NCBI RefSeq assembly: GCF_003073045.1 | Contig: NC_037593.1 | Span: 18,590,725 to 18,654,724, forward strand | Length of the DNA: 64,000 bases | Reading direction: 5' to 3' | Source: Pomacea canaliculata | Lineage: Eukaryota; Mollusca; Gastropoda; Architaenioglossa; Ampullariidae | Shown here: piece after piece, positions 49,126 to 63,283 of the stretch | Layout of the letters: each line of letters opens with the position of its first letter | Numbering within the stretch: position 1 is the stretch's first letter | Position numbers and translations under genes: made by a program | Notes under the pieces: model-generated | Database searches by the model: none | Told to the model about the DNA's origin: nothing | Seen by the model: the letters and a program-made list of their open reading frames with translations, nothing else

Positions 49126-52100
49126 TCACGTGTTGTGGTGACCTGGGTCGGGGTCAGTCGGTTTAAAAGCGTGTTTCACAATGTCTAAATTACTATACAC
49201 CGTCACATCCAGGTCAGTTTTCCCACTTTGCTCCTCCCGGTGCACTCGTGCGAAGTACCACTGCTCCAGGCAGTCGTATGCCGGCGGATAGAGGTCGTAG
49301 TGGAACTTGTTGGCGAACATGAAGATGCTGGTGACCATGCGGTGCACGTCGCCCACGCCGAAGTTGCACACGTTCCTGATCCAAGTCCCGTCACACGGGG
49401 GTCGACCCCAGACCCACAGCTTGTAGCGACTGACTGCTCGTCGCTTTGGCCAGTCGTCACTTCCTGCAGAAAGGCGATTGGTTGTAAGACTTTGTACACT
49501 TAGCGATACTTAAGCCTTGTATTTACTAGTAATGCGACAAATATGGGTGGATAGCTGATCGTTTGGCAAAATGCTTATAAACTCTTCAGATAATAAGACT
49601 TAAACGTTTTCCTTGTTTGTCCGATTAAGTCATCCTTAACCAGCTCATCTTTAGAGAAAATCCCATCTGCCCTTTTTAAATCTGTTAAGTATTTGAAAAC
49701 ATCTCAGTAGCATTTAACTACATAAATATATTAAATAAATAATTATTCATTGGTGTTAATAGTGTTATTTTGCTAAGTTAATTGTTGTTAGATGTAAATA
49801 ATAAATGTTACCTTAACTAAGTCCATGCACTCTTCCAACCTTTATTTCAACTAGTCAGCACGAGTTCTGTCCCTTGTCAAGATGTTTATGTCTCGGCTAC
49901 AAGCAGTCTGTGTGTGAACTGACATTTCCAATGTTTATGATGGCAGGAAGTAAACTATCTAAGCACTCAAGAAGAGGGTTTGTGTAACTGACAAGTTGTT
50001 GGGTTGGTTGTAAGACTTGCAGGTGTGAATGAGCTCGTGGCGTTGGCGCCTTCAGTCTGTGAACTCGAGGTTGTCTCACTCACCTGTGTAGGCGCCTGGA
50101 ACCCCAAGTCGAGGATGGTTGTTCAAGGTGGTGAAGAAAGACTCATCCGGTATTTTGGTCTTCTTGATCCACTGCAAGAAGTCGCGCGCATACTGCGAGT
50201 GCAACGCGTAGTCTACGAAGTCACGTGACGCCGCAACGTGCACTGGACCCGAAGCAACCGACATGTTGTGCGGCGCAACACCTGCCTTCTGCCACCGGTG
50301 GGCGAACTCTCTGAAAAAGGTATTTTTTTATTGTTTAAATCGCTTTGAGTCTACCTTTAATGATAGGGTAAAGCGCTGTATTAATCAACATTCTTCTTCT
50401 TCTTCTGATTATTACTTTTTATATATTTTGTCAGGTGGATGTGTTAAGGGCAGGGCAGCTTTGAGGAAGGGGCATCATTATACAATTATGATTATCTTCT
50501 CTTGGTTCATTAAGTACACTATTTGTATTTGTGAGTCCATAACCACAACACTTCACTCTGTGTCTATCGCGAGATGAGGAGCGTCTTCGTTTCCGAGTTC
50601 ACTCAGTCCTTATATAAATATATTATAGAATGTGTTTTATTGATTTGTATTTATAAGTTATAGTTTTGATTTTTTTCATAAATCTCTTTAAAGGCTTTTT
50701 TTTCAACTTTGTCGTAGGGAGCGGAGGACACAAAGCTACCCTCGGTCGAGTCGTTTTCTACCTCGCCCCCACCCTAGCGGCGGATCTTCTCAGTTGTCAT
50801 GTCTGTCCCTGTGCAAATACAAAATTACCCAGTTCATTTATTTGCAAGTTAATGCTATTTTTGTACAGTAAAATTAAAACTTGTATCTAGTAGCGAAGCC
50901 GATTATATTTTCTTAAAAGTGTCAGAAGAAGTTGTTCTGACATACTTATAATATCTACCAGTAATGTCGTTGGCGCCGCGATACGCCTTCAAGATGGCCA
51001 CCAGCTCTTTGTTGGTCTTGAGAGGAAACTCTTGTCCTGTCAGGTTGATGAAGTACCGCCAGCTCTTGGACTTGCGGAGAAGTGCCTCCATGCAAATGAG
51101 CTCCGGTTCGAGGACGGTGAAGGTGCCCCAGCGAACGTCGACTCTACGAGGCGCTTGGAACACATTGGGCAGACAGGTGACCAGGGCTGTGATCTGGAGA
51201 GAAACAAACAGAATTTAAGACAAGAAGTCAAAGTTTGGACATAAACAAGAGTCAAAAGATGCATGTTATATTATAAAACAGACATAGGAGTTGGCATCCT
51301 CTTATACTCAAGAAAATTCTAAAAATGAAAATCCAGACCTCATAGTCAGGTCCAAACATATCAAAGCCACATGGTATCGCTGGGTATTGCCATCAGGTTA
51401 TATAAGATGGATTTTGTTACTAAATTATTGTCATAAGAAAGAAGAAAGAAGGATTACCTGGCGTTGCACGTGAGCGCTGGCTTTGAGGTCCGTGTGCAGA
51501 CAGTAGAGGTTGTGAGGTCGGTACACAGCACGCAGCAGTCGCTCCACCTGCTCCACGTCCTTGTACAGCAGGATGCTGAAGGCCAGGGGAAACGACTTCT
51601 CCTCCTCACTCACCTGCTCCACGTACCTGTTTAAAGGGTTGCACATGGATTATTTTTGTGCTACATTTCTTTTATTTTGTCTAGTTTTGGCTGACAAGAA
51701 CATGTCAAGACAATGACACTGAATTATAGACACCTTTGTGGGAGAGGCTGGATGGACAATGTAGGATGAGAATGGCAGTGAATTGTTATATTTGTTGTCA
51801 GGTACATAAGCTAGTCGTGTGCTTCATGCATTTCTTTTGGAGAATGGTTATAAACACAAGCACAAGATTCACACTGACATATTTTTGTTCCTGAATCCGA
51901 GAGAAATTACCTACTTATACAATAAACAGTGTTACTTTCACAAGTCTAGTATTATTATTGTTGTTGTAGTTGCTGACGAATTGGGTATTGAATATCAACG
52001 TGTTTTGTTCTGTCATGTCAAACTTTAGGTTTTTCTTGTTGGATACTTCCGAACTGCATATAAAGCTTTAACTTTGTCCAGACTAGATGTCACACACATG

Positions 52101-53886
52101 ATCTGAGTGGGCTGATTACGAACAAGCTCTGGAAAACAAATTTTGAAATGATGTGACTGTGTTTAAGCAATACAGATGACTTCATGAAATATCAACAACA
52201 TCGACTCTAAAACCGAACTTTTTTTTGCAGACTTGTATTACAGTTACCCAGCACTCCTACCTACCCAGCTTCTGTCCGATAGGTTGAGCACTTGCTTGTG
52301 ATTTTATCGTAGAATCCCGGAGGCCGTCTCGCAGGACGAGACTTGTGTGACTTGGCTCGCAATATTTCTGTCTCATCACCTTGCCACACCTTCGTGCAGT
52401 TGGTTCCACTGGCAAGAACTGTCATCCCAGGCGAAGGAAAATGAACATCTGAAGCAGAAATAGAAATTATCTCTTGAGAGACTAAGTTCAAAGATGTTTA
52501 GGGTCAGGGGTGCCATGCCAGGAGCTAAAATTTGCGGGTTCTTTGTCTCTCTCAATCGGACACACACTCTCTCTCTCAGGCGATCCTGTGGCATCTATTT
52601 ACAGGCTGACTGCCTTGCCGTGATATAATCCTTAGCTGCTGGATCAGCGTTTAACACCAATTTCACCTCCAAACCCTCTCTTTTGTTTACATATTGTTCT
52701 GTTTGTGTGTTTCTAGACTTAAATTTGGGATGGAGTTTATAAGAGCTCCATTGAATTAAAGAAGAAGGCCCATCGCTAGGCTTTTAAATGCAACCTATCA
52801 TCTGTAAGGTAGCCTACATTATCTATGTAACACTCAGCTTTTACACTTGGATGTGAACAAACCGTTGACAGATGGTTTCTCCGATGTGCTGCCAGGAACC
52901 GCAGCATCGTGTGAAGGCCACGTGGAGACATTACCAGCCTGTGGCAGCGGCTTCCGGTACAAGACAAAACTTGTGAGTATTTCAGACAATCTCGTTGCAT
53001 GGTCAGAAAACCTTTCTGAAAATCACAAACATTTATTTGACAATAAAACCGATCCCCCTCGTCCTTGCCAGCTTCTTGACCTGAGTACTATAGGCAGTTG
53101 CCAATCAGTTAGTGTTTAGTGCAGTTCTAAGGACCGGGGTCAGCAGGTGGGCAGGTAGAACAGTTAACGGTTGACAGTCACTGGGAACAGGCGTGAAAAA
53201 TGGCATCACATATACTCTTAGTCTTGTAAGATGTTAGGAGCAAAGCAAGTGGGTGAGCAGGTCAGTGGACTGAAGAAATGTTAAAACTGACAGCAAGACA
53301 CATCAATCCTCAACTATTCTACATCAAAATCATTGTTGGCGCCGTAGAAGTAGATAATTAAGTCCAAACACGTTCCGAAAATAAAAATCTGGGATTTACA
53401 AGCCTACAATCATAGATATTATTATCTTATTTTATTACAGTCTCATTTATAATGCATTAAGCTATAGGGCCAGACTATGCATTGTATGACAAAACTTCAC
53501 AACAAAAAAGAAATTTGTCTGTGTCACCTAGTGTCTCCTAATTCTGTCACAGGTAGACAAGGTGAGTCTGACACTGCTACCTACTCACCATGACATGCAG
53601 ACACTGTGTGTGGGGCACAAAGACATAAATATAAATACTTTCAAACATTTCGGGTGTATGATTTGAGAGTACCTAAGCGTATCTTTAAACAACAGTTGTT
53701 AACAGTTAACCCAGGTAAATGTAGGGTGCTCAAATGATAAACACAAAAAGCAGTTGTAACTTTCCAGTAAAATATTTATGCAAACTGATAAAGATAACGG
53801 TGCTTACCTTTTTGAAAATATGTGATGAGAAGTATGGCAATGAATGTAGTGCAGACGACAGACACAAACACGTACAACGGCTTCAT
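49126..53886 (-). CDS. GCNT-like beta-1,6-N-acetylglucosaminyltransferase, copy A
   Basis: This is a GT14 enzyme expected to add GlcNAc in beta-1,6 linkage to an O-glycan core (core-2 or I-branching type) in the Golgi. Coding exons, 5' to 3': 53886-53808, 52448-52265, 51626-51458, 51193-50946, 50310-50084, 49463-49126. They join in frame to 414 aa; human GCNT1 is 428 aa. The N-terminus MKPLYVFVSVVCTTFIAILLITYF is a type II signal anchor (about 4-23). Landmarks are NCTKVWQGD, SEEEKSFPLAFSILLYKDVEQVERLLRAVY, PHNLYCLHTD, WRYFINLTGQEFPLKTN, KEFAHRW, PDESFFTTL with the catalytic-base Glu type at 283, CDGTWIRNVCNFGVGD, and FANKF at 352-356, where the family uses Arg and Lys to hold UDP. Sequons NCT, NLT and NMS are present. 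No DxD is expected in this family. A sister copy lies upstream with identical lengths for exons 1-5. The acceptor specificity cannot be told from sequence. Confidence 0.9.
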
Positions 53887-56472
53887 ACTTTCTTGCCGTC
53901 TGCTATCAGTTGATAAACATCCGGTGTTTGCACTGCCCCCGACAGAGAGCTCATCAAATGTCCATTTGTTAGCGATATCTACAGTGAGCAGTGAGCATGT
54001 TCAGCCAAGGTAGCCATGATCACAAACAGCAACAGCTAGCGTTTCTCACCTTAGTGGGAAATGCACAAACTTGAGGCACATAAAAACTGGATTCGCTTGC
54101 GAAAACAACTGCCAGTGAGGCAGAAAAACAAATAAAAAGATCGCAGGAATAATTTCGAAAAAATTTAAACTATGAAATCATATGTGGGAGTAGATAGCAA
54201 ACTAAGTTATAATGTGACTCCCTTGTCAGGTGAGATCGTAAACACGTTTACTACATTTGCCTGCCCTAGTTTTACAGGGATTGCATGTCACCAGATCATT
54301 TCAGGACCAAAGGTTCCACCGGCAACGACAGCGAGACGAGAGTGTACATGTGTGTCTGTGTCCTTTCGTGAAATCATTGTTTTTTATCACTGAACAGTTA
54401 TTGAACAGATGGTTATTCTATCAGTGCCTTTGAAGTTTATGAAAGAACTACTACAGAATACAATTTCTACTTATGAAAGGAGTTTGTTTAGTCTCTGCCG
54501 TTTGAATGATGTTTAGTAGCATAAGTACAAACGTGATGTGAGTTACTAAAACATAACAGTTGGGCTGACAAGTTGTATTGTGATACTATGAGAAAGCTGT
54601 CAGTCATCAAAGTGTGAATAATAGCATATAATTATAATTAGTCTTCTCTCAACAGTCGCAAGTTCAATTTTAAAGCAAACAGCAGGTGAAGAGGGACATG
54701 CAACGCACGTGACAGACATCGGAGGTCTGGCCAGCTTGTAGTCAGTAATTATTGATATCAGAGCTATGACAGTTACAGCTCTTGCGAGAGAGGCATGCAG
54801 CTTTGCGTACAACAACAACAGCAACAACAGCAACAACAATAACAACTACAACAACATTTAGCGTCTTCACCACTGTGACAAATTTGAACAAACCTCCTGT
54901 TCAGGCACAATACTATGACAGTTAGCGAAGGCCTTTTTCTCGCTATTCATAACTGGCGACCCTACCATTGACCTGCTCTAAGAATAGTGACATTTATACA
55001 TTGTGACAAGCAGCACAGGGAGTGTCAGGCTGGTGTCAGACCTACGACGAAATTTGATAAACAGAACGTTGGACAACAACAGAGATCGCTCACTCCACAT
55101 GTCAGTGTCTGAGCAATATGAACCTTGAAGAATCGTGTTTTGACACTTACACTTCACTACACTTATTATTACATAATAATTACATATACACTAACACTAC
55201 ACTAACACTACACACTACCCATAGCGTGAGTTTTTAGGAGTGCACTGTAACTAATTTCTCCTCAGTAACACAAGAAATATGCTAATTAGCTAGGGAATAA
55301 TTAAAGTGATTCCATCAGAAACACCACAGCAATGTAATGTTCTCCAAGCTTGGCTGACATTTTCTGGTCGTCGTTGGTCAGCTAAACATTTCGCTATTTA
55401 ACAGAGTAAGAAGCAGACGACTGGCCGCTTCAGTCGCAGTGACTTTGAGCTAGTGGGTCAGGGTTTTATTGTTAAATTTCTCGAAAATACCTTTTTTAAT
55501 TCATCGGTTTTGAGGTTGAGAAGCTAATTAGAATTGTGTACCTCGACAAGTGAGGGTCAGGGAGGGCTCGATCGTGTATTCGGGCACGCGGCTGTGGAGG
55601 GGCTCGAGCCTTGGGCAGTAATTTTGTTTGTCGTTTTCTTTCTCTTATAAACAAATGTCCGGGGAAAGAATACCGAAGCATTACATCAAAAGAAATCGAA
55701 TCCTTTAAACATGCACTGAAACACGTCTGTTCCACGACCTTTTCTCTTGACACTAATCAACAAACCTGTCAACAATCGCGATTACAGTCAGTCGACTAGT
55801 CCACCTGCTCGTCTTCTGCAGGTTTATGACAAGATTTTGCCCGACAAGATGGTTCGGTATAACAGACATTACAAAATACAAATATTTTTATGTACAGTAA
55901 CAACCTTACTAACTTTACGCTTTTATCAATGAGGAATTAATTTCAAATATTTTTAAATTCGAAAGAGTGTACTCGACATGGAAGAAGGGAGACAAATCGT
56001 CTACTTTATTTAGACAAACGTTGTGGCCTCCCTTTAAATTCCTCACTCTACTTGTTATAGCGGTTCACAGGGACAAAGTCCTTACATTTTCATGTGAATG
56101 GTGGTCATCCACACTTGGTATTTATTTCAAATGATTACATGAACATAAATATGTTGCGTGTTTTACTGCCCTTAAGAATTTATGTTTTTTGCTCTGTGTG
56201 TGTGTGTGTGCACGAGCAGGCGTGCCTAGAGCCTGCATATTACTAAAAGTAAGCTGTTGCCCCTTTATTGAATTGTAGCCAACGCCTTTTCTAAACCTTG
56301 ATTTTCTTTTTAATACAGACATTTAAAATTGTATGATAATATCTCTTTAAAGTGTTCTTTATTTCCAGGTTGACTCAGACTAGAGAATATTAGTCGAAAG
56401 CTAATGCTAACTGCCTCATTCTCTTTGTTTTGCATGTTTTCAATAATAATCATTTACAGGAATCAAATCTCT
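53887..56472. other. spacer between GCNT-like copies A and B
   Basis: No coding exon recognised. A short CAA/CAG-rich tract lies at 54810-54853. The 5' flank of copy A is expected at the left end. Confidence 0.5.
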
Positions 56473-56478
56473 TTTATT
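56473..56478 (-). promoter_or_regulatory. candidate poly(A) signal (AATAAA) of GCNT-like copy B
   Basis: Minus-strand AATAAA about 55 bases past the stop codon at 56533. The third copy has the same hexamer at the same distance. Confidence 0.5.
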
Positions 56479-56532
56479 CAAAACACACACTCGGCAAGGT
56501 TGCTGTGAAGACTGTCATTCAGCATCCCCTGC

Positions 56533-59500
56533 TCACCCCACCGCTGTCACCTTCCGCCTCAGCGCGTGCTTCACAATGTCCAGGTTGCTGTACAGGTGAG
56601 TGTCGAGGTCCACGTGACCCGTGCTGTCCTCCCTGGCCACCCGCCAGAAGTACCATTGCTCCAGGCAGTCGTAGCCTGCGGTGTGAAACCCGTAGTGAAA
56701 CTTGTTAGCGAACATGGCCACGCTTCTGACCATGCGCACAATGTCCGCCACCCCGAAGTTGCACACCCCGCGCACCCACCGCCCGCTGCACGTCTGTCGA
56801 GACGAAGCCCACAGTTTGTAGCGGTTGACGCTCGTTCTCTTTGAAGAGTTCAGTTTCCCTGAAAAATACCAGAAAATCCATTTCTGAGAAAGATGTATTC
56901 ATCTTGGTAATTTGTTTGTCCACATTACAAGAGCTTGTGTATGTTGTGGATGAAACACGTGCACGAGTCAAGAACATAATTATACACACAGATTATGATG
57001 AGGACCCGCGGCAGAATTTACACCTGGAAAACCCGACTTTTGCACCTCCGTCAGTATGAGAGCTCTTGACTTTAACAGTTCAAAGGGTGAAGAAATAGTT
57101 CTCCAGGTCCTGGACGAGACTAGTCAGCCATTAGAAACAAGTTGTTGTTGTTGTTGTTGTTGTTGTTGTATTTAAAATGCTCTTTAAAACAGAGTATCAC
57201 AGATAGTTGTCTTTATTGTAGGTTAACAAATATATATTTTTTTAAATACCGTCGAAATTTCATTCCTGGGCATTCGCCGCTGCGGTTACCAGGGGATCGC
57301 GGCAGTCACGTAAGTGTAGTGTTAATAAGTTTTTTTATTTTATTTATTTTATTTTATTTTTATTGTCTCTACCTTATGCTTGGATATAGTTTTACTGATG
57401 GGTGAACTAGAGATTAAAAACAACCGATCCGCTAGATTATTTGAATATATATTGCTGTTTGTGATTATGGATGAACATGTGTATCTGTTGTGTCATGTGA
57501 TCTGACAGACTCTTGATGACCAACGATGCATCTCTCTGAAATTTTCTTTGAACCGTAACACCTTTGTCTGACAACATCCTTATGTCAACGGTCTACAATC
57601 AGTTCATTTAACTTTCTGTCGGTCTCTTTACACTCTGTGAAAACATCAGACAAGACGAGAGCTCAGGTACTGACGGATCAGACAACAGTCAACCTTTACA
57701 GGTGAAAGGTCAGCCGCCCACGTGACCTGGCTGACCTGTGTAGGCGCCGGGAGCGCCGAGGTGAGGCAGGTTGTTCAAGGTAGTGAAGAAGGACTCGTCA
57801 GGTATGCGCGTGCGTTTGATCCACGTCAGAAAGTCTCGCGCATACCGCGAGTGCACGGCGAAGTGGACGAAGTCACGTGACGCACACATGTGCACTGGAC
57901 CCTTGGCAACAGAGATGTTGTGGGGAGGTGGTCCTGCTCTCTTCCATCGGACCTCGCTACTTCTACAAAAATTAAGTAAAAAAGTTTTAATCAAAGAGTA
58001 AAGGAAAAGGAAAGACATTAAAGAGAAACAAAATGCCTTAAACCAACATTTTTATACATCCACCTTCTCGAAAACATCTGCTCAATATTCTCCTTTTCCT
58101 CCTCGGTTGCATGGTACGTTTTTTATAGCAGCGCAAAATTATGACAAGACATTAACCAGTTCAAATTTCGATCTCTGTTGGAAAAGAGTCACGTGCTGTC
58201 AACACAAATTGACAAAAATGCTCTCCCCCCAACTTCCAACAGAGAGAGAGAGGGCGGCAGACAGTGACAAGGACGCGTAAAGACTTCAATGTAAATGGGT
58301 TATGTAAATGATGGATTGAACCATCGGGACTGGAACGCAAAGCCTTTGGAGCATTTGCACTATGAACACACAGATGACACATTTACACAATGAATACAGA
58401 TGACACATTCACAGCCTGCCCCGTACTTCACGTGTCTACCGATGATGTCGTTGGCGCCACGGTAGGCCTTCAAGATGGCCACCAGCTCTTTGTTGGTCTT
58501 GAGAGGAAACTCTTGTCCTGTCAGGTTGATGAAGTACCGCCAGCTCTTGGACTTGCGGAGAAGCGCCTTCATGCAAATGAGCTCCGGTTCGAGGACGGTG
58601 AAGGTGCCCCAGCGAACGTCGACTTGTCGAGGTGCTTGGAACACGTTGGGCAGACACGTGACCAGAGCGCGGATCTTTGTTTTGCATGAAAGAAATATTT
58701 ACGGCACGTGTCAAACGTGATCGCCATGTTTCAAGTTTGTTGTGGGAGACAATAAAAATGTAAGAACTGGTTAGAAAGAAAAGTTGTTCAAAAAGATCAC
58801 ATTAATTTAATCAACGCATAAGCTGGAAATAAAAGATGAAGTAGTTCAATGAGCCCCGTAAAATGGTGATCACGTGACCTGACTGTTAAGGGTAAATAGA
58901 CGAGAAGCTCAGTAGCCGTAGAGACAGAGAACGTATCTCAAGTATTAAAGGTGGGCCTTTAGTCCAGAGTAGTCGACAGTAATTGAGAGTTTCGTTTGCC
59001 GTTATTCTCGATGCTGTAAACAATTTACTAGTCTTTGATTTGATGATAATGGTGATGCATGATGTAGCATGTTTTCTATCACAACACAAACATAAACAAA
59101 GGACAACGGTTAAGAGGACCAACAAGTGAATGATCAGGCGCATCTAAATTTCTCTGAGCCCATATCTTTGAGTTGGTTACCTGGCGTTGCACCTGAGGGC
59201 TGGCCTTGAGGTCAGAGTGCAGACAGTAGAGGTTGTGAGGTCGGTACACAGCACGCAGCAGTCGCTCCACCTGCTCCACGTCCTTGTACAGCAGGATGCT
59301 GAAGGCCAGGGGAAACGCCTTCTCCTCCTCACTCACCTGCTCGATGTACCTGAGAAATGAAAGAGGCCAAAGGTCAGTGAATAAAGAATACTATCGAATG
59401 CAGGAGCGATCCTAGCAGACTTCGATTTCCAGACCTTGCAAACAAAAGACCATGGATTATTGTAAGAACAATTTAAAGAGAAAGATTCTATCTAATGGAA

Positions 59501-61583
59501 AGTACATTAAAACAGTGGACAAAAATAAAAGCAATTTTTAAGGTATCGTATTTGAGTTCTACAGTGTTCACCTGGATTCTAGTGCAGCCAGTGGTACCTA
59601 AGCTTTGTATTAGAGGATGTCTGTGTTCTGTAAATAGGAAGAACATCCTACTTCCAGAAAATGTTTCGGGTAAGAAGAACAACGACGGGAGAAATCTGAT
59701 TGTGTTCACTGGCATCTTCTTGTTGTAAGGGTAACATTCGAGATCATTAAATATGACCAATTTTACCCTGAGATTGTTGTCTCAGAACTGCTTACCCAGC
59801 CACTTTTCTGAAGGTGCGACAATCCTTTCTGATGGTATCGTAAAATCCCGGAGGTCGCCTGGCAGCCAAGGTTGAGAGTCTTTTTGCACGAGAGACTTCG
59901 AACACGTCCCCCTGCCAGACCTTGGTGCAGTTCACTCCACTTGGCAACACAGGCCTGTGTAAAGGTGGGAAACCGCCATCTGTCCCCAAAACACAACTTT
60001 ATTCACCACGTGAGAATAATGTGAGTACTTACCCTAGCATCTTACAGACAACAGGAACCTTTACAAGTTGGGGTTTTTTTTGTTTTGTAAAACATGACTG
60101 GTATATTGTTTAGTGTGTCTTGGTTAATCATAACTGTAATATTAGCGCACGTCTTATTATCCAAAAGCCGAAGTTGCGAACGAGAGTACATCATTTTCCC
60201 AGGGCAGCATGGGGAACTAAAGGAAAAGCGTTTTGTTTTGTATTACAAGGGGCTGCCGAGACCCCCGCCGACACTACTTAGTGTTTCTTTACCCCAGGAT
60301 AGCCTTGCCACTGCTTTATAACCATGACCTTAGAGGTAATGAACATCATCAGTGTCTGTACACCACTGTAATCTTCTAAAAAGACCCTTGTCTTTGAGTT
60401 CAATGTGTCACAAGATGGACATACTTTCCACAATCAGCTTCTCAAGCTGCTTTGTATAATAAGCTGGTGCCGATGTACTCCAGCTCCCCTTGTTGCTTGT
60501 CACTGATGCTGTGGCACTGTAAGTCTCTGTGAACTTTGACACAAATGTTGCGCCCGCAGCTAGAGAGCTTGCAGAAAGTTTTATAGAACATTCGTTGATG
60601 AAATCTGTAAAACCAAATTGAAAAATGTCTTCATTTTATTAGAAACAACGTGTTTTCATACATCAGCATTTCAAGTGACACACTGATACTACTTGTTAAA
60701 AACTGCTGGCTAAGAGACGCACATATAACTTGCAAGAAGTACTTTTCTCGCAGTAAATATCAATGTTTGTTGGTTACAAGGCAAACTAACTGCTAACAAC
60801 AGTAGCATGTCAACAGGCTCGAGGACTAGGAAGGCGGTCTTTACATGTATCCAGTCTTATTCATATTTGGTTTATTTTACGAATTTATCTTTTGAGAAAT
60901 AAACTTGCAACCAACCCATCTCTTCCCTGACATAATTCATAGCAATAAGCGACATTACCTTCGAGAGCGCATCCAGATCACAGCAATAAAAAGATAATTA
61001 ATTTCGGTTAGGAACATAATGCAACAGGACGATAAAAAACCCACAGGAATATGTGGAAATGTCTCCATAAAATTTTATTGCTAACGAAACGCCCAACGCA
61101 TCTTTGTGACTGGAAAAGAAAGAAATATTTATGGGTAGAATAAACGACAATAAAAGGCTGTCGAAGCAATTGAAAAAAAAAACCGAGGGAGAAGAGAATT
61201 TCCAAAACAGACTGCAAACAGTTGTACGTGTTACAAAATTTTTATCTGAACGCGTATAAGATTAAATTATTTAATTCAAGAAATTATTTATGAACATCGC
61301 CACTACGAGAAAGAACACGGAACAATCAGGAGAAGAAAACATGTGATGTAGCCATTACAAGGAAGAACATGTAATGTACCAGACCCACAAGCTGGAGAGT
61401 TTGCTAATGTCGCATGTGGCATCCAGGTGTCGTGTCCGGTATCCTCTGACAGGTGTCTATCCTCCCACCTGCTTTCACAAATAATATGGAAATGTTTCAC
61501 CTACCCTTTATAAAACAGATGAAGAGAAGTGTGAGGAGAAAGCAGGTTACAACCAAACACGTGAACACATTCCTCTTGTTCAT
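56533..61583 (-). CDS. GCNT-like beta-1,6-N-acetylglucosaminyltransferase, copy B
   Basis: This is a tandem paralogue of copy A with the same predicted reaction and location (GT14, Golgi type II membrane protein). Coding exons, 5' to 3': 61583-61505, 59979-59796, 59349-59181, 58674-58427, 57962-57736, 56858-56533. They join in frame to 410 aa. Exons 1-5 are 79, 184, 169, 248 and 227 bases, exactly as in copy A. The anchor is MNKRNVFTCLVVTCFLLTLLFICF. Shared landmarks are NCTKVWQGD, SEEEKAFPLAFSILLYKDVEQ, PHNLYCLHSD, WRYFINLTGQEF, PDESFFTTL, CSGRWVRGVCNFGVAD and FANKF. Exons 3 and 4 are nearly identical to copy A at DNA level, while the anchor, stem, exon 5 and exon 6 are clearly diverged. Two splice sites are weak: the exon 4 acceptor (ACAAAG with no pyrimidine tract) and the exon 5 donor (GTCAGC). 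They are placed by homology and phase. Confidence 0.88.
57142..57171. repeat. (GTT)n microsatellite in an intron of copy B
   Basis: About ten GTT units between exons 5 and 6 of GCNT-like copy B. Confidence 0.9.
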
Positions 61584-63283
61584 GGCGCCTGTCCGTGTCA
61601 TCACCTTGCGATGAAGATGTCAAGGTCCACCAACGCATCCATAGATGTAACGGCTCACGACAGTAACTCGGTAACACGGAAGCCCTGGTCTGATTTCTTT
61701 TTACAAATTCGTGTATATTTTAGGAGTAGACCCTTTCTTCTGTAAATTTACTTTAGCAGGCGCATAGGTAAATATTGTCGCTCGAGTCCTCGAGTGATGT
61801 TTACATTAACGCAGCAGCCGTTGGAGTGGTTCACTGTCGCCACAGGCTGCGATTCGTGAATGAGGACACCACAGACACCTGAAGGCTGGTCTGGTCGTAA
61901 ATGTCACACCTGCTGGTCTATATTTCTGATACTTCTGACAGACAAGTATTTTATTACTTACGATTGATATGTCTGTGTGTTTAATGAGTCGCTTATAAAG
62001 GAACGGAAATCCTCGAGTTATGAGCCGCTCACTTGGTGTGTCACAAACACAAACACGCACACAGTGACAGGAAGCCACAGGTAATATAAGTTAGAGTAAT
62101 TAGAGATTACTAGTCAGATATAACAAAAATTAATAAGAATTAATAATTGAATAAATCATAAAAATGAACTTGCTGATAACTACAGCTCGTGATCAAGGTA
62201 GAAAATTTAAATGAAGCATGTATCTTTGGGTGTGTTTATTATTTTATAGATAATTTTTACTCTCCTTTCGTTTTTTTTCCTCTTGTGCGAAAGTGTTCGT
62301 TCAATAGTGATGCTGAGAGATGATAGAAAGACCCACAAGTCAGAATTTAAAATGATTTTCTAATTGCTGAAACAGTTCATGTTTGTGATGAAAACCACTT
62401 TGAGGTCACACGGACAGTGATGCTGAAATCATCGAAAACTGTAAAATGTCTATTGCTGGTTTTGTGCACGCACATTACACACAACATGATCTCATGCTGA
62501 GATGAATGTGCTCTCGTGAGATCTCATAATCAGCCATCACAAATCTCATTACATTGTTTTTAAATCGGTGACCAAAGTGCTTCGGGATAAAACTTATTCA
62601 CGTCGACTGAAAGATATCACTTTACAGTGGCCACTCGCTTCATCATTTCTTTTTGCCTTTTATTGTCCAGAACATCAATTTAATCATCTTTTGTGGGGCA
62701 GGGATGGGAGTGGCAGTGAGGGTATGTGCGAAGGTAATGGTGGAGGTAGGATAGTCATACGTCTTCCTCCGGTATACGTTGACCGCTACACAATACAGAT
62801 AGAAAGATATTGCGATAATCATGTAACCAAAGTTGTTGACACAGGCAAACATTATCCATAAATTACAATAACTTTCATTACCAAAGTAATGTCTGGAAAG
62901 ATGTTATACTTGGTTTTAAACGGTTTTATTATAAAATTAAACCTGAAACGTTATAAAACATTACGGCTGAGTCAATATATTTAAACATAAGTTTATATTA
63001 TGGCAACAAAAAGTCATAAGTACAATAAAGCACTCGATACACCAACATTTCTACAAATAATACATCATGTATCAAAAGGTTTTAAATGCCACTATGGTAT
63101 GCTATCAGAAAACAGTAATAATTCAGAATAAATCAGTATATATGGGGAAATATCCGAATACACTGTCAAAATATATTCTAAAAATTAAGTCCATTGTATC
63201 TGGTTTTTCTGTAACAACTGGCTGTCGTCTGATCTTTGTATGTCCCTTTTGCCTCCTCTTGTATTTGAAGCTTTGTAATTTGG
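61584..63283. other. spacer between GCNT-like copies B and C
   Basis: No supported gene. An open minus-strand frame at about 62745-62834 (MFACVNNFGYMIIAISFYLYCVAV) is anchor-like but could be chance. Confidence 0.5.

Noticed and set aside
62643-62852. Possible first exon of another GCNT-like gene
   Set aside because: The anchor-like frame has a donor in the wrong phase for the GCNT exon 2, and copy B already has a good first exon at 61505-61583.
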